A stretch of DNA of 64,000 bases, from positions 868,001 through 932,000 of the forward strand of contig CP042428.1 of assembly GCA_024207135.1 (NCBI GenBank). Direction: 5' to 3'. The DNA comes from Arthrobacter sp. C2 (GTDB lineage Bacteria > Actinomycetota > Actinomycetes > Actinomycetales > Micrococcaceae). The notes beneath the pieces are model-generated. The model ran no database searches and was not told the DNA's origin. It worked only from the letters and a program-made list of their open reading frames with translations. The translations under genes were made by a program, and so were the position numbers. Shown here piece after piece: positions 54,619 to 63,211 of this stretch; positions within the stretch are counted from its first letter, which is position 1; every line of letters begins with the position of its first letter.

Positions 54619-54662
54619 AGGCGCCGTCCCGGTCCCCCATGAGGGAAACCGGGACGGCGCCT
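54619..54662. terminator. Bidirectional terminator between poxB-like and idnD genes
   Basis: Perfect 15-bp stem AGGCGCCGTCCCGGT (54619-54633) with its complement at 54648-54662 and a 14-nt loop. Lies between two convergent genes. Confidence 0.75.
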
Positions 54663-54703
54663 GGCGTGTCGTGCAGCTGCCTTCCGGATGGTGGCCGGAG
54701 GGC

Positions 54704-55756
54704 TTAGCCTTCGGCGGTGAAGCGCAGCAGCACCTTGCCCGATTCCGCGGAGTTCCTTGCCACGGCGAAGGCCTCCAGCGCATCGTCGACGCCGAACTCG
54801 TGGGTGACGACGGCCGAGACATCGAGGGTGCCGTCGGCCAGCGCTGCAAGCACGTCATCGATCTCGTCGTTGAACCGGAAGGAACCGACCAGCTCGAGCT
54901 CGCGGGTGATCGCCAGGGAGATCAGCGCGGGCTGTTCCCCGGAGGGCAGCAGCCCGACCATCACGATGCGCCCGCCGCGCACCGCGCCGCGGACGGCCGA
55001 GGCCAGGCCGTGGTGGTTGCCGCTGGCCTCGATGACCACGTCGGCTTCCACCGCGGCGATGGCGTCCGCGTCGTCGGCCTTCAGGGTCGCGGTCGCACCG
55101 GCGGCCGCGGCGATTTCCAGGGGACGATCGAACATGTCAACCGCGATGATCTCGGCGGTTCCGGCGCGCTTGAGCACCGCGACGGCCAGCGCGCCGATGG
55201 GCCCGGCGCCGATGACCATGACGCGCTTTCCGGCGACCTCCCCGGCGCGGGCCACGGCGTGCCAGGCCACCGCCGCGGGTTCGGCCAGCGCGGCATCGCG
55301 CAGCGAGAGCCCGGCGGGCAATGCGCGCAGCATCCGCGACGGCAGGTTCACGGTGGTGGCAAACGCGCCCTCGGTGTGCGGGTAGCGGGCCGCTGAGCCC
55401 AGGTAGGTGCAGCCCGGGGACAGGTTGGGCCGCTCCTGCGGGTAGCGTGCCCCGGTGCCGCCGGGGGTGGCCGGGTGCACGGCCACCATGGTGCCCGCGG
55501 CCGGTCCGGTGCCGTCGGCCGCGGCCGCCGTGACGGTGCCGACGATCTCGTGGCCCAGGACCATGGGTGCCTTGAGGATGGATTCCCCCGCCGCCCCGTG
55601 GCTCCAGTAGTGCAGGTCCGAGCCGCAGATCCCGCCGTAGGCGATGGCGATCTGCGCCTCGTGCGCCGCGGGTGTCGCGACCTCGATGGCCTCGACGCGC
55701 AGGTCGTTTGCCGCGTGGGCGACAACGGCCGTGGCGGTGGTGGTGTTAGACGACAA
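54704..55756 (-). CDS. L-idonate 5-dehydrogenase-like zinc MDR protein
   Basis: 350 aa from a TTG (LSSNTTTATAVV) whose first bases overlap the upstream SDR stop by 11 nt. Zinc-dependent medium-chain dehydrogenase: YGGICGSDLHYWSHGAAGESILKAPMVLGHEIVG (~40-75, metal Cys, His, and GHE), NAD-binding GAGPIGALAVAVLKRAG (~165-180). The structural zinc Cys cluster is reduced. The close association with the next gene (gluconate 5-dehydrogenase-like SDR) and the gluconate transporter and kinase indicates oxidation of L-idonate to 5-ketogluconate. Confidence 0.85.
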   Translation of the reverse strand: MSSNTTTATAVVAHAANDLRVEAIEVATPAAHEAQIAIAYGGICGSDLHYWSHGAAGESILKAPMVLGHEIVGTVTAAAADGTGPAAGTMVAVHPATPGGTGARYPQERPNLSPGCTYLGSAARYPHTEGAFATTVNLPSRMLRALPAGLSLRDAALAEPAAVAWHAVARAGEVAGKRVMVIGAGPIGALAVAVLKRAGTAEIIAVDMFDRPLEIAAAAGATATLKADDADAIAAVEADVVIEASGNHHGLASAVRGAVRGGRIVMVGLLPSGEQPALISLAITRELELVGSFRFNDEIDDVLAALADGTLDVSAVVTHEFGVDDALEAFAVARNSAESGKVLLRFTAEG

Positions 55757-56519
55757 CTGTCATTCCTCCGTCGATGAAGATGGTCTGGCCGTTGACGTAG
55801 TCCGAGCCGTCCGAGGCCAGCCACACGGCCGGCCCGGCCAGGTCGGCCACGGTGCCCCAGCGCCCGGCCGGGGTGCGGCCCAGGATCCAGGAGTTGAACT
55901 TTTCGTCGTCGACCAGGTTCTGGGTCATTTCGGTGTGGATGTAGCCCGGGGCGATGCCGTTGACCTGCAGCCCGGCCCCCGCCCACTCGGCGGTCATCGC
56001 GCGGGTGAGGTTGCGCAGCCCGCCCTTGGCCGCGGTGTAGGCGGCAATGGTGGGACGGGCCAGGTCGGTCTGCACCGAGCAGATGTTGATGATCTTGCCC
56101 GCCCCGCGCTGGAGCATGCCCCGGGCCGCTTCGCGGCCCACCAGGAACGCGCTGGTCAGGTTGGTGTCCAGCACGCGCTGCCAGTCGGCGACCTCGAGCT
56201 CCAGCAGCGGGACCCGGTGCTGGATGCCGGCGTTGTTCACCAGGATGCGGATCGGGCCGACCTCGGCCTCGATCGCGGCGATGCCGCCGGCCACCGCCTC
56301 GGCGTCCGTCACGTCGAACGCGTAGGAGAAGATGCGTTCCTGCCCAAAGCGTTCGGCGAACTCGGCGGCGGTTGCCGCCAGGGTCTCGGTGTTGCGCCCG
56401 TGCAGCACGATGGTCGCGCCGGCATCCGCCAGGCCCGCGGCAAGTTCCTTGCCGATGCCGCGCGAGGAACCGGTGACCAGAGCGATGCGGCCGGTGAGGT
56501 CAAAGAGGTTGCTGCCCAT
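55746..56519 (-). CDS. Gluconate 5-dehydrogenase-like SDR
   Basis: 257 aa. SDR with TGSSRGIGKELA (~16-26), NNAGIQHR ~92, YTAAKGG (catalytic Tyr and Lys, ~160-164) and GGMTVVV at the end. Reduces 5-keto-D-gluconate to D-gluconate with NADPH in the IdnO/Ga5DH family. It overlaps the idnD-like gene downstream and follows gntP by 46 nt, so the four genes gntK-gntP-idnO-idnD are one likely operon. Confidence 0.85.
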   Translation of the reverse strand: MGSNLFDLTGRIALVTGSSRGIGKELAAGLADAGATIVLHGRNTETLAATAAEFAERFGQERIFSYAFDVTDAEAVAGGIAAIEAEVGPIRILVNNAGIQHRVPLLELEVADWQRVLDTNLTSAFLVGREAARGMLQRGAGKIINICSVQTDLARPTIAAYTAAKGGLRNLTRAMTAEWAGAGLQVNGIAPGYIHTEMTQNLVDDEKFNSWILGRTPAGRWGTVADLAGPAVWLASDGSDYVNGQTIFIDGGMTVVV

Positions 56520-56565
56520 GAATCTTCCTTTGCTGGTGTGCGAGTCGTACGCAGGTGGAGTCTGC

Positions 56566-57972
56566 CTAGAAGGCCGCGGCGACGGCGTAGATCAGGTACG
56601 CGATGGCGAAGCCGATGACACCGACCAGTGCCTGGCCGACGGTCCAGACCTTCAGCGTGGTCTTGACGTCCATGCCGAAGAAGCGGGAGACCAGCCAGAA
56701 GCCGGAGTCGTTGACGTGCCCGGCGAACACGGAACCGGCGGCCAGGGCGAGCACGATGGCCACGACCTCGATCTGGTTCAGGTCGGCGTTGCCCACCACG
56801 ACGGGCTGGATGATGGCCGCGGCGGTGGTCAGGGCGACGGTGGCCGAGCCCTGGGCGACGCGGACCACGGCGGCGATGATGAAGCCGGCGACGATGATCG
56901 GCAGGCCCAGGGCGTCAAGCGAGTCGGCCACGGCATCGCCGATGCCGCTGGCGCGCAGCACAGCCCCGAACATGCCGCCGGCGCCGGTGATCAGGATGAT
57001 CGAGCAGACCGGGCCCAGGGCCGAGTCGACCACTGTCTCGATGAGCGTCTTGTCCTTGTTCTGCTTGTATCCCAGCAGGTACATGCCCAGCAGCACGGTG
57101 ATGAGCAGGGCAATGGGGGTTTCGCCGACCAGGCGCAGGATCTGGACCCACTGGGCGCCCTTGTCCACGATCCCGGCCGAGGCCAGGGTGTTCAGTCCGG
57201 TGTTCATGAAGATCAGGATCAGCGGCAGCAGCAGCAGGGTCACCACGGTGCCCAGCTTCGGCTTGGAGGCGAAGTCGTGCTGTTCCTGTTCGGTGCCGGC
57301 GAGGATGTCGGGGATGGCGATGTTGAACTTGCGGCCCACGTACTTGCCGTAGAGGTGGCCGGCGAAGTACCAGGTCGGCAACGCGACGACGAGGCCCAGC
57401 AGCAGGACCAGGCCGACGTTGGCCTCGAGCAGGCCGGAAGCGGCAACCGGGCCCGGGTGCGGCGGCACGAAGATGTGCATGACCGAGAAGGCGGTGGCTG
57501 CCGGGAAGGCGTAGCCCAGGAAGGAGCCGCCCAGGCGGCGTGCCACGGTGAAGATGATCGGCAGCATGACCACCAGGCCGGCGTCGAAGAAGATCGGGAA
57601 TCCGAAGAGCAGCGAGGCGATGGACAGCGCCAGCGGTGCGCGCTTCTCCCCGAACTTGTTGATCAGGGCGTTGGTCAGCACCTCGGCACCGCCGCTGGTC
57701 TCGAGCATGCGCCCGAGCATGGCGCCCAGGCCCACGAGCAGGGCCACGGAGGCCAACGTTCCGCCGAAGCCGCCGGTCAGGGTCGGTATCACCGAGGCCA
57801 CCGGGATCCCGGTGGCGACGGCGGTCAACAGCGAGATGACAACCAGCGCCACGAAGGCGTGGATGCGCCATTTGATAATGAACAGAAGCAGCAGCAGGAT
57901 CGCGCCCACGGCGATGGAGAGGAGCGCGGGGGTGCCCAGCGTCCAGTTCATGACTAACTCGTCGGTCATCAT
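56566..57972 (-). CDS. gntP: Gluconate permease (GntP family)
   Basis: 468 aa from an ATG with GAAGGA upstream. 12-14 membrane helices, GntP family proton/gluconate symporter: GFPIFFDAGLVVMLPIIFTVAR (~126-147) and HPGPVAASGLLEANVG (~172-187) are signature regions, and GHVNDSGFWLVSRFF (~415) is the C-terminal signature. Carries gluconate or idonate into the cell for the kinase and dehydrogenases of the same operon. Confidence 0.93.
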   Translation of the reverse strand: MMTDELVMNWTLGTPALLSIAVGAILLLLLFIIKWRIHAFVALVVISLLTAVATGIPVASVIPTLTGGFGGTLASVALLVGLGAMLGRMLETSGGAEVLTNALINKFGEKRAPLALSIASLLFGFPIFFDAGLVVMLPIIFTVARRLGGSFLGYAFPAATAFSVMHIFVPPHPGPVAASGLLEANVGLVLLLGLVVALPTWYFAGHLYGKYVGRKFNIAIPDILAGTEQEQHDFASKPKLGTVVTLLLLPLILIFMNTGLNTLASAGIVDKGAQWVQILRLVGETPIALLITVLLGMYLLGYKQNKDKTLIETVVDSALGPVCSIILITGAGGMFGAVLRASGIGDAVADSLDALGLPIIVAGFIIAAVVRVAQGSATVALTTAAAIIQPVVVGNADLNQIEVVAIVLALAAGSVFAGHVNDSGFWLVSRFFGMDVKTTLKVWTVGQALVGVIGFAIAYLIYAVAAAF

Positions 57973-58033
57973 TGTCCTTCGGAGGTGTAAGTGGTCTCGG
58001 GTGGTGGGATGGAACCGGATGGTTCCGGGGGTG

Positions 58034-58549
58034 CTACGGGGTGTTCAGGGTCCTGGCCACCTGGGCCACGATTTCCTCGGGGGTGAGACTGACATCGACT
58101 TCGATGGCGGCCTCGTCCGGTTCGAGGGCTTCGAGGGTGCTCAGCTGCGAGGCCAGCAACGTCGGGGGCATGTATTCGTGGCTGCGTTCATCCAGGCGGT
58201 GCTGGATGAGATCGGCCGTGCCGCGCAGGTGGATGAAGACGGTGGACGGCTCGTGGCCGCGCAACAGGTCGCGGTAACTGCGCTTGAGTGCCGAGCAGGC
58301 GATGACGGCCGGCGTTCCGCCCTGGACGCTTTCGGAGAGTTCGTCTCCGATGGTTGCGAGCCAAGGAGTGCGGTCGCCGTCGTTGAGCGGATGCCCTGCA
58401 GCCATCTTTTCCTTGTTGGATGCGGGGTGCAGGTCGTCTCCGTCGATGAACGCCGAACCGAGCTTCTCGGCCAGCAAGCGCCCCACCGTGGATTTTCCGC
58501 ATCCGGAAACGCCCATAACGATCATGGGCGGGTAGGCAGGGCTGTTCAT
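58034..58549 (-). CDS. gntK: Gluconokinase
   Basis: 171 aa from an ATG with GGAG 5-6 bases upstream. P-loop kinase MGVSGCGKSTVGRLLAEKLG (Walker A, ~12-20), IDGDDLHPASNKEKMAAGHPLNDGDRTPWL (~36-65) and CSALKRSYRDLLR (~87-99), standard for gluconate kinase of the GntK type. Phosphorylates gluconate to 6-phosphogluconate, substrate of Gnd. First gene of the gluconate operon; twin palindromes upstream at 58576-58606. Confidence 0.94.
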   Translation of the reverse strand: MNSPAYPPMIVMGVSGCGKSTVGRLLAEKLGSAFIDGDDLHPASNKEKMAAGHPLNDGDRTPWLATIGDELSESVQGGTPAVIACSALKRSYRDLLRGHEPSTVFIHLRGTADLIQHRLDERSHEYMPPTLLASQLSTLEALEPDEAAIEVDVSLTPEEIVAQVARTLNTP

Positions 58550-58575
58550 CGTCACTCCATCGTGGAACCAGGCTA

Positions 58576-58606
58576 ATGTCGGACATAACTACGTGATGCT
58601 CGACAT
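58576..58606. promoter_or_regulatory. Twin operators upstream of the gluconate operon
   Basis: ATGTCGGACAT (58576-58586, perfect palindrome) and ATGCTCGACAT (58596-58606), centre-to-centre spacing 20 nt, so on one face of the helix. They lie 26-57 nt upstream of the gntK start. FadR/GntR-type proteins bind such short palindromes; the regulator at 51850 is the best candidate. Confidence 0.6.
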
Positions 58607-58845
58607 AAATATGATTTATACAGACTAGGACGCGCACGGCCGGGGTGTCAACAGGGGGCATTGATCCAATCTTTCTAACAACCTCGGCAACCCCCGGATC
58701 GCCGTCACCGCGCGAAATCCGCGGTGCCCGCTCACCGATTCGACGCAGCCTTCCGGGCCGATTTGCAGCAGTTCCCAGCCAGCACCAAGGTTCTGTTCCT
58801 AGCGTGGTTAGGGTTCACGCAAGATCAACGAAGGGAAAACCCGCC

Positions 58846-59031
58846 ATGGGACTCGGAGACAAGATCAGCAACAAGGCACAGGAAGTAGCCGGCGAGGCCA
58901 AGGAAAAGCTTGGCGACGCCACGAACAACGAGCAGCTGCAGGCCCAGGGCCTCAAGGACCAGGCCGCGGCAAAGGCCAAGCAGGCCGGGGAACACGTCAA
59001 GGACGCAGCCAAGGACATCACCGGCGGCTAG
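58846..59031 (+). CDS. CsbD-like stress protein
   Basis: 61 aa, too short for most callers. Full CsbD-domain layout: GLGDKISNKAQEVAGEAKEKLGDATNNEQLQAQGLKDQAAAKAKQAGEHVKDAAKDITGG, a charged helical stress-induced protein of unknown molecular function, commonly sigma-B or alternative-sigma controlled. Followed 20 nt later by a long perfect hairpin. Confidence 0.85.
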   Translation: MGLGDKISNKAQEVAGEAKEKLGDATNNEQLQAQGLKDQAAAKAKQAGEHVKDAAKDITGG

Positions 59032-59050
59032 ACCCCGGCACCAACCAGCC

Positions 59051-59089
59051 GAAGCGCCCCAACCCCCGCATGGGGGGTTGGGGCGCTTC
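59051..59089 (+). terminator. Terminator of the csbD-like gene
   Basis: Inverted repeat of about 17 bp, left arm GAAGCGCCCCAACCCCC and right arm complement, with GCAT at the top. Very stable, without a T-run. Confidence 0.75.
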
Positions 59090-59265
59090 CCTGTCCAGCC
59101 TCCCCTCGCACGAGGCCAAGACGCAGCCCTCCTGTGGCGGGCCCTTCCCGCCTGGCGTGGTCCGCGCAGCACGGCACGGACACCGGGTCACGGGAGGAAC
59201 GCGTCCCGGCCAACGAAGCCTGGCCGGAACGGGGCCAGGTGCCGTGGCTCCCCCGCCGAACCACG

Positions 59266-59894
59266 TCAAATCTGGTTTCCAGCCCGCAGAAGTTCCGCGG
59301 CGTACTCGTCGAGGACAGCAAGGAACCCGTCGTGCTGCCACACACGGTTTCGCTCGTATCCCGAACGCTCCACGACAACACCGGCATCCTGGAGCTGGGC
59401 CAGCGCACACATGGCGCTGGTTTGCGCTGTCCCCACTAGCCCGGTGACCAGCTCCGTGTTCATGACAGGGTGAGAGACCAGTTGCGGCAGCAGCGCCCAC
59501 GCCATGGCCTGTGGGCGCAGGCCGGCCAGCGACTCCCTGGCGGCGCCCAGCTCCAGCCCCAGCTTGTCGATCAGTCCGGCGCCCGAGTGCGCCGCGAATC
59601 TCGGAGCGGCTGCAAACTGCTCGGAAATCGGGCCGAGCATGGCAGAGGACGTACCCAACCGATCCCGGGCGTGGTTGTCGAAAAACGCACCAATGCCGAT
59701 ACCGCATCCTCGACGTCTGCCGCCGGCAGCGCGGGAACTTCGAGCTGGAGGTTGGCGATCTTCGGCGGGACCGCCGATTCGTACGGCCCGGATCCACGGG
59801 CAAGCTGCGCCCGCGAGTTCATTTCGTCCTGCTCGGCAAACCACTGATGGGTTTCAACGCTGATTGGCGGCACCCGCAATGAAACTGCTGGCAT
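59266..59894 (-). pseudogene. Fic-family gene remnant with central domain deleted
   Basis: Start MPAVSLRVPPISVETHQWFAEQDEMNSRAQL (ATG at 59894), followed by YESAVPPKIANLQLEVPALPAADVEDAVSALVRF, typical of Fic N-terminal domains. After a frameshift near 59690 the reading frame continues with NHARDRLGTSSAMLGPISEQFAAA, then jumps to a C-terminal winged helix (MAWALLPQLVSHPVMNTELVTGL and VVVERSGYERNRVWQHDGFLAVLDEYAAELL). The central AMP-transferase segment with HPFxxGNGR is missing. It is clearly a dead Fic gene, not an ArsR-type regulator. Confidence 0.7.
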
Positions 59895-59973
59895 GATCCG
59901 CACATACCTACAGTTATCGTGAAGCTGTAAGCATGAAGTCGGCTTACTGGCGGTTCCGGCTGAAATGAGACGC

Positions 59974-60020
59974 AAAAAAGCTCCGGGTCCTGGAATCTCT
60001 TCCATGACGCGGAGCTTTTT
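59974..60020 (-). terminator. Terminator of tRNA-Val
   Basis: AAAAAGCTCCG / CGGAGCTTTTT outer stem with inner TGGAA / TTCCA. The T-run lies downstream on the minus strand, as expected, 3 nt after the tRNA CCA end. Confidence 0.8.
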
Positions 60021-60022
60021 AT

Positions 60023-60098
60023 TGGTGGGCCCTACCGGGATCGAACCGATGACATTCACGGTGTAAACGTGACGCTCTACCAGCTGAGCTAAAGGCCC
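60023..60098 (-). tRNA. tRNA-Val (TAC anticodon)
   Basis: Cloverleaf on the minus strand: acceptor GGGCCTT pairs with AGGGCCC (one wobble pair), D-arm GCTCAGCTGGTAGAGC, anticodon stem-loop with TTTACAC giving anticodon TAC, T-arm ATCGGTTCGATCCCGGT, encoded CCA at 60023-60025. Confidence 0.95.
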
Positions 60099-60306
60099 CG
60101 AAACAACAACTTTCTTCGGAAGATTTCCGTTCCAGTGCGTTGCAACAAGTAGATAATCTAATACACACATCCCTGACTTGGCAAATCGCCGGCGCGTGCC
60201 CGTCCCGGAGCACGCAAAGTTGCACCGGCGCCCGCGCCGGGTCGCCGGGCCCGCGTCGTCGGCAGGTCCCCAAGGACCACCTGCCAACGACGCAAGGCCT
60301 GGCTGG

Positions 60307-61581
60307 CTAGGCCTGCTTGTAGCGCTTGCGCACGAAGTAGAGGCCCACGAGGGAAATCACGGCAATTGCCATGTAGTAGAGACTCGGCGCATTCAACGAC
60401 CCGGTGACGCTGAGCAGCCACGTCAGCACGAGCGGGGCGATGCCGCCAAGCAGCGTCACCCCGACGTTGTAGGTCACGGCCAGGCCGGTGCCGCGGATGG
60501 CCGCCGGGAATAGCGAAGACAGCAGCGCCGGCAACGGGCCGAAGTAGAAGGCCATGATCACACCCAGCAGGCCAATGACCAGGATCAGCATCGGGACCGT
60601 TGGCTTGGTGACCATCAGCTGGAACAACGGCCAGGCCAGCAGCAGTGCGCCGATCGCGGCATAGGTCATGACCCTGGCCGGACCGATCCGGTCGGCCAGG
60701 TGCCCCACGTACGGCACGCCGACCAGCACGACCAACCCGGCCACGACGCCGCCCAGGAACGCGGCGGTGGCGGGGATGCCCAGGTTCTTCACGGCAAAGG
60801 TCGGCATGTACAGGATCATGTACACCGAGATGGTTGCCACCCCGATGACCGCCGAACCTGCCAGCAGGCGGCCGTAGTGGTGCACAAACAGGTCCTTCAG
60901 CGGGGTCTTGGTCTTCTCTCCCTTGGTGAACTCCTCGGTTTCGTCGAGCTTGGCCCGGATATACAGGCCCACGGGACCGATCAGCAGGCCCACGAAGAAC
61001 GGCACCCTCCAGCCCCAGCTGTACAGCGCCTCCTCGGAGAGCCACTGGGTCAACCCGTAGCCGAAGGCCGAGGCCAGCAGCATCGAGGCGCCCTGCGCGG
61101 CGACCTGCCACGAGGCATAGAAGGCCTTCTTGTGCGGGGCCGTTTCGATCAAGAAGGCGGTTGCCGTGCCGAACTCGCCGCCGGCCGAGAAGCCCTGGAC
61201 CAAACGGGAAACCAGGATGATCACCGCACCCCACACCCCGACCTGGGCATAAGTCGGCGCGACCGCCATGATCAGCGTGCCGACCATCATCAGCATCAGT
61301 GTCAGCGTCAGGGCATTCTTCCGGCCCTTGCGGTCCGCGAAGCTGCCCAGCACCATGCCGCCCAGCGGGCGGATCACGTAGGAGATCGCGAAGGTGGCAA
61401 AGGTCAGCAGCAACGCGATCGTGCCGTCCGACTCCGGGAAGAAGTTCTCGGCAATAACGACGGCGAAGGTCGCGTAGACGATGATGTCGAACCATTCCAG
61501 GGCGGCACCGATCGAACTGCTGATCACCGCCTTCTTGGCGGCAGCGAGCTGCTGCGGGGTGGCGGCTAATGTCTCAGCCAT
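60307..61581 (-). CDS. MHS-family MFS transporter (metabolite:H+ symporter)
   Basis: 424 aa, 12 membrane helices. The MHS subfamily mark is the N-terminal SSSIGAALEWFDIIVYA (~20-36) and the helix-2/3 loop GSFADRKGRKNALTLTLMLM with the RKGRK motif. Other MHS members carry shikimate, proline/betaine, alpha-ketoglutarate or citrate. Substrate unknown. It starts 48 nt before the stop of the ArgE-like gene (same strand), so the pair is likely co-transcribed: import of an N-acyl amino acid for the deacetylase is an attractive but unproven idea. Confidence 0.9.
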   Translation of the reverse strand: MAETLAATPQQLAAAKKAVISSSIGAALEWFDIIVYATFAVVIAENFFPESDGTIALLLTFATFAISYVIRPLGGMVLGSFADRKGRKNALTLTLMLMMVGTLIMAVAPTYAQVGVWGAVIILVSRLVQGFSAGGEFGTATAFLIETAPHKKAFYASWQVAAQGASMLLASAFGYGLTQWLSEEALYSWGWRVPFFVGLLIGPVGLYIRAKLDETEEFTKGEKTKTPLKDLFVHHYGRLLAGSAVIGVATISVYMILYMPTFAVKNLGIPATAAFLGGVVAGLVVLVGVPYVGHLADRIGPARVMTYAAIGALLLAWPLFQLMVTKPTVPMLILVIGLLGVIMAFYFGPLPALLSSLFPAAIRGTGLAVTYNVGVTLLGGIAPLVLTWLLSVTGSLNAPSLYYMAIAVISLVGLYFVRKRYKQA

Positions 61582-61629
61582 GGGTTTCTCCTTGGGGGTG
61601 GATGTGGCGCCGTGAAGTCGCGGTGCGAA

Positions 61630-62802
61630 TCAGGCGCTCAGTTCGGTGATGAGGTTCTCGATGAAGGCCTCGCACGCGGCGATCTGTTCGAGTTCGATGT
61701 ATTCGTCCGGGGCGTGGGCCTGGGCGATGTCGCCGGGGCCGCAGACCACGGTGGGGATGCCTGCATTGAAGAACAATCCGGCCTCGGTGCCGTAGGTGGC
61801 CTTGTCGGGGCTGGGCGTGCCGCCCAGTTTGGCCGACAGGGCCACGATTCCCGCATCTTCCGGGGTGTCCAGACCGGGGGTCTGTGCCAGCACCGTGAAG
61901 TCCACGCGGGCGGCCGGGTTCTGCTGCTGCAGTTCCCCTTCGATGCGCTTGGCCTCGGCGCGGTAGCGTTCGATCAAGGCGCCCGGGTCATCGGCACCGA
62001 TCGAGCGGAACTCGAAGTGCAGGGTGCATCCGGCCGGGATGGTGTTGACCGCGATGCCGCCGGAGATCTTGTTCACCGTAGTGGTGGTGTACGGGACGAT
62101 GAAGGCCTCGTCGAAGGGACCGTCCTGCTTGAAGCCCCGCGCCAGGGAGTCGACGAAGCCGGTGAATTCGGCCGCGGCGGAAATCGCGTTGACGCCCTGG
62201 GTGGTCAGCGAGGAGTGTGCCGCGACGCCGTGGAAGTCCACGCGGATCACGTTGACCGACTTGTGGCCGCGGACCACGCGCATGCTGGTCGGCTCCCCCA
62301 CGATGCACCCGCGCGGGGCCAGGCCCGCCTCGGTGATGGCGGCAACCAGGTCCACGGCGCCGAGGCAGCCGACCTCCTCGTCGTAGGAGAAGGCCAGGTG
62401 GATCGGCTCGTTCAGCTTGGCTGCCGCGATCGAATCGAGCTTGGCCATGATCACCGCAACGAAGGACTTCATGTCGCAGGTGCCGCGTGCGTACAGCTTG
62501 CCGTCGCGGACCTCGGGGGTGAACGGATCGCTGCTCCAGTCCTGCCCGTCGACAGGCACGACGTCGGTGTGCCCGGAGAGCACGATGCCGCCGGTCCGGG
62601 TGCCGTCGGCGGCCGGGATGGTGGCCAGCAGGTTTGCTTTGTCGCCCTCGGCGTTGTGCACCAGGGTCGAGGCGATGCCCAGGGCTTCGAGCCGTCCCAC
62701 GACGTAGTCGATCAGCGGAAGATTGGTGTCGCGGCTCGTGGTGTCGAAGCCGATCAGCTTCGTGATCTCGGCCATGGTCGATGCGCTGGGTGCTTGTGGC
62801 AC
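61630..62802 (-). CDS. argE: Acetylornithine deacetylase (ArgE)-type M20 peptidase
   Basis: 390 aa from a GTG (VPQAPSASTMAEITKLIGFDTTSRDTNLP) preceded by GAGGAGTA. M20 zinc hydrolase: metal-binding LSGHTDVVPVDGQDWSSDPF (His, Asp, ~77), YARGTCDMKSFVA (Asp), catalytic Glu in FSYDEEVGCLG (~143), His near the C-terminus. The dimerisation region GCIVGEPTSMRVV fits the ArgE/DapE group and best resembles ArgE. Substrate not certain: ArgE normally acts on N-acetylornithine. The adjacent transporter may import the substrate. Confidence 0.88.
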   Translation of the reverse strand: MPQAPSASTMAEITKLIGFDTTSRDTNLPLIDYVVGRLEALGIASTLVHNAEGDKANLLATIPAADGTRTGGIVLSGHTDVVPVDGQDWSSDPFTPEVRDGKLYARGTCDMKSFVAVIMAKLDSIAAAKLNEPIHLAFSYDEEVGCLGAVDLVAAITEAGLAPRGCIVGEPTSMRVVRGHKSVNVIRVDFHGVAAHSSLTTQGVNAISAAAEFTGFVDSLARGFKQDGPFDEAFIVPYTTTTVNKISGGIAVNTIPAGCTLHFEFRSIGADDPGALIERYRAEAKRIEGELQQQNPAARVDFTVLAQTPGLDTPEDAGIVALSAKLGGTPSPDKATYGTEAGLFFNAGIPTVVCGPGDIAQAHAPDEYIELEQIAACEAFIENLITELSA

Positions 62803-63211
62803 TGCTACTCCTCGTGTTCGTGGCGGAGGCCCGGTTGCCAAGGGGAAAACTGAAATGGGCCGCAAAAAGTCTCTCATCGCTAGCGGTCGGGCCCTTGAAC
62901 GATGAATGTGCAACGTAACAACCAACACCGATCTGGAGCACCTGACCACTTTATTGTAATGAGGATCACCAATTTTGCCCCCTGGCTCCGTGCCGTGCGC
63001 CGTCCGGCGTGGGACGACGCGGACAGCCGTGGCCCACGAAGGTCCGTCGTCACAGGAACCGCTGCGCCGATCGACCGCCCTGCAGGGATGCCGGAGTCCC
63101 AATGCAAGGGCGGATCCCTCCGGGTTGGCCCTTCGCGCGCGGCAGCCAGTCCAATGGATCAATATCTAGGGGTTCCGGGGTCGGGTCGTTTGCCTCGCGA
63201 GCAGGGGCAAT
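62803..63211. other. Intergenic region, no gene seen
   Basis: 409 nt upstream of argE and downstream of the RNase H-like gene. AT-rich spot at 62940-62970. No convincing ORF or structure. Confidence 0.35.

Noticed and set aside
59504-59882. Plus-strand ORFs across the Fic remnant
   Set aside because: Antisense to the Fic relic; no family.
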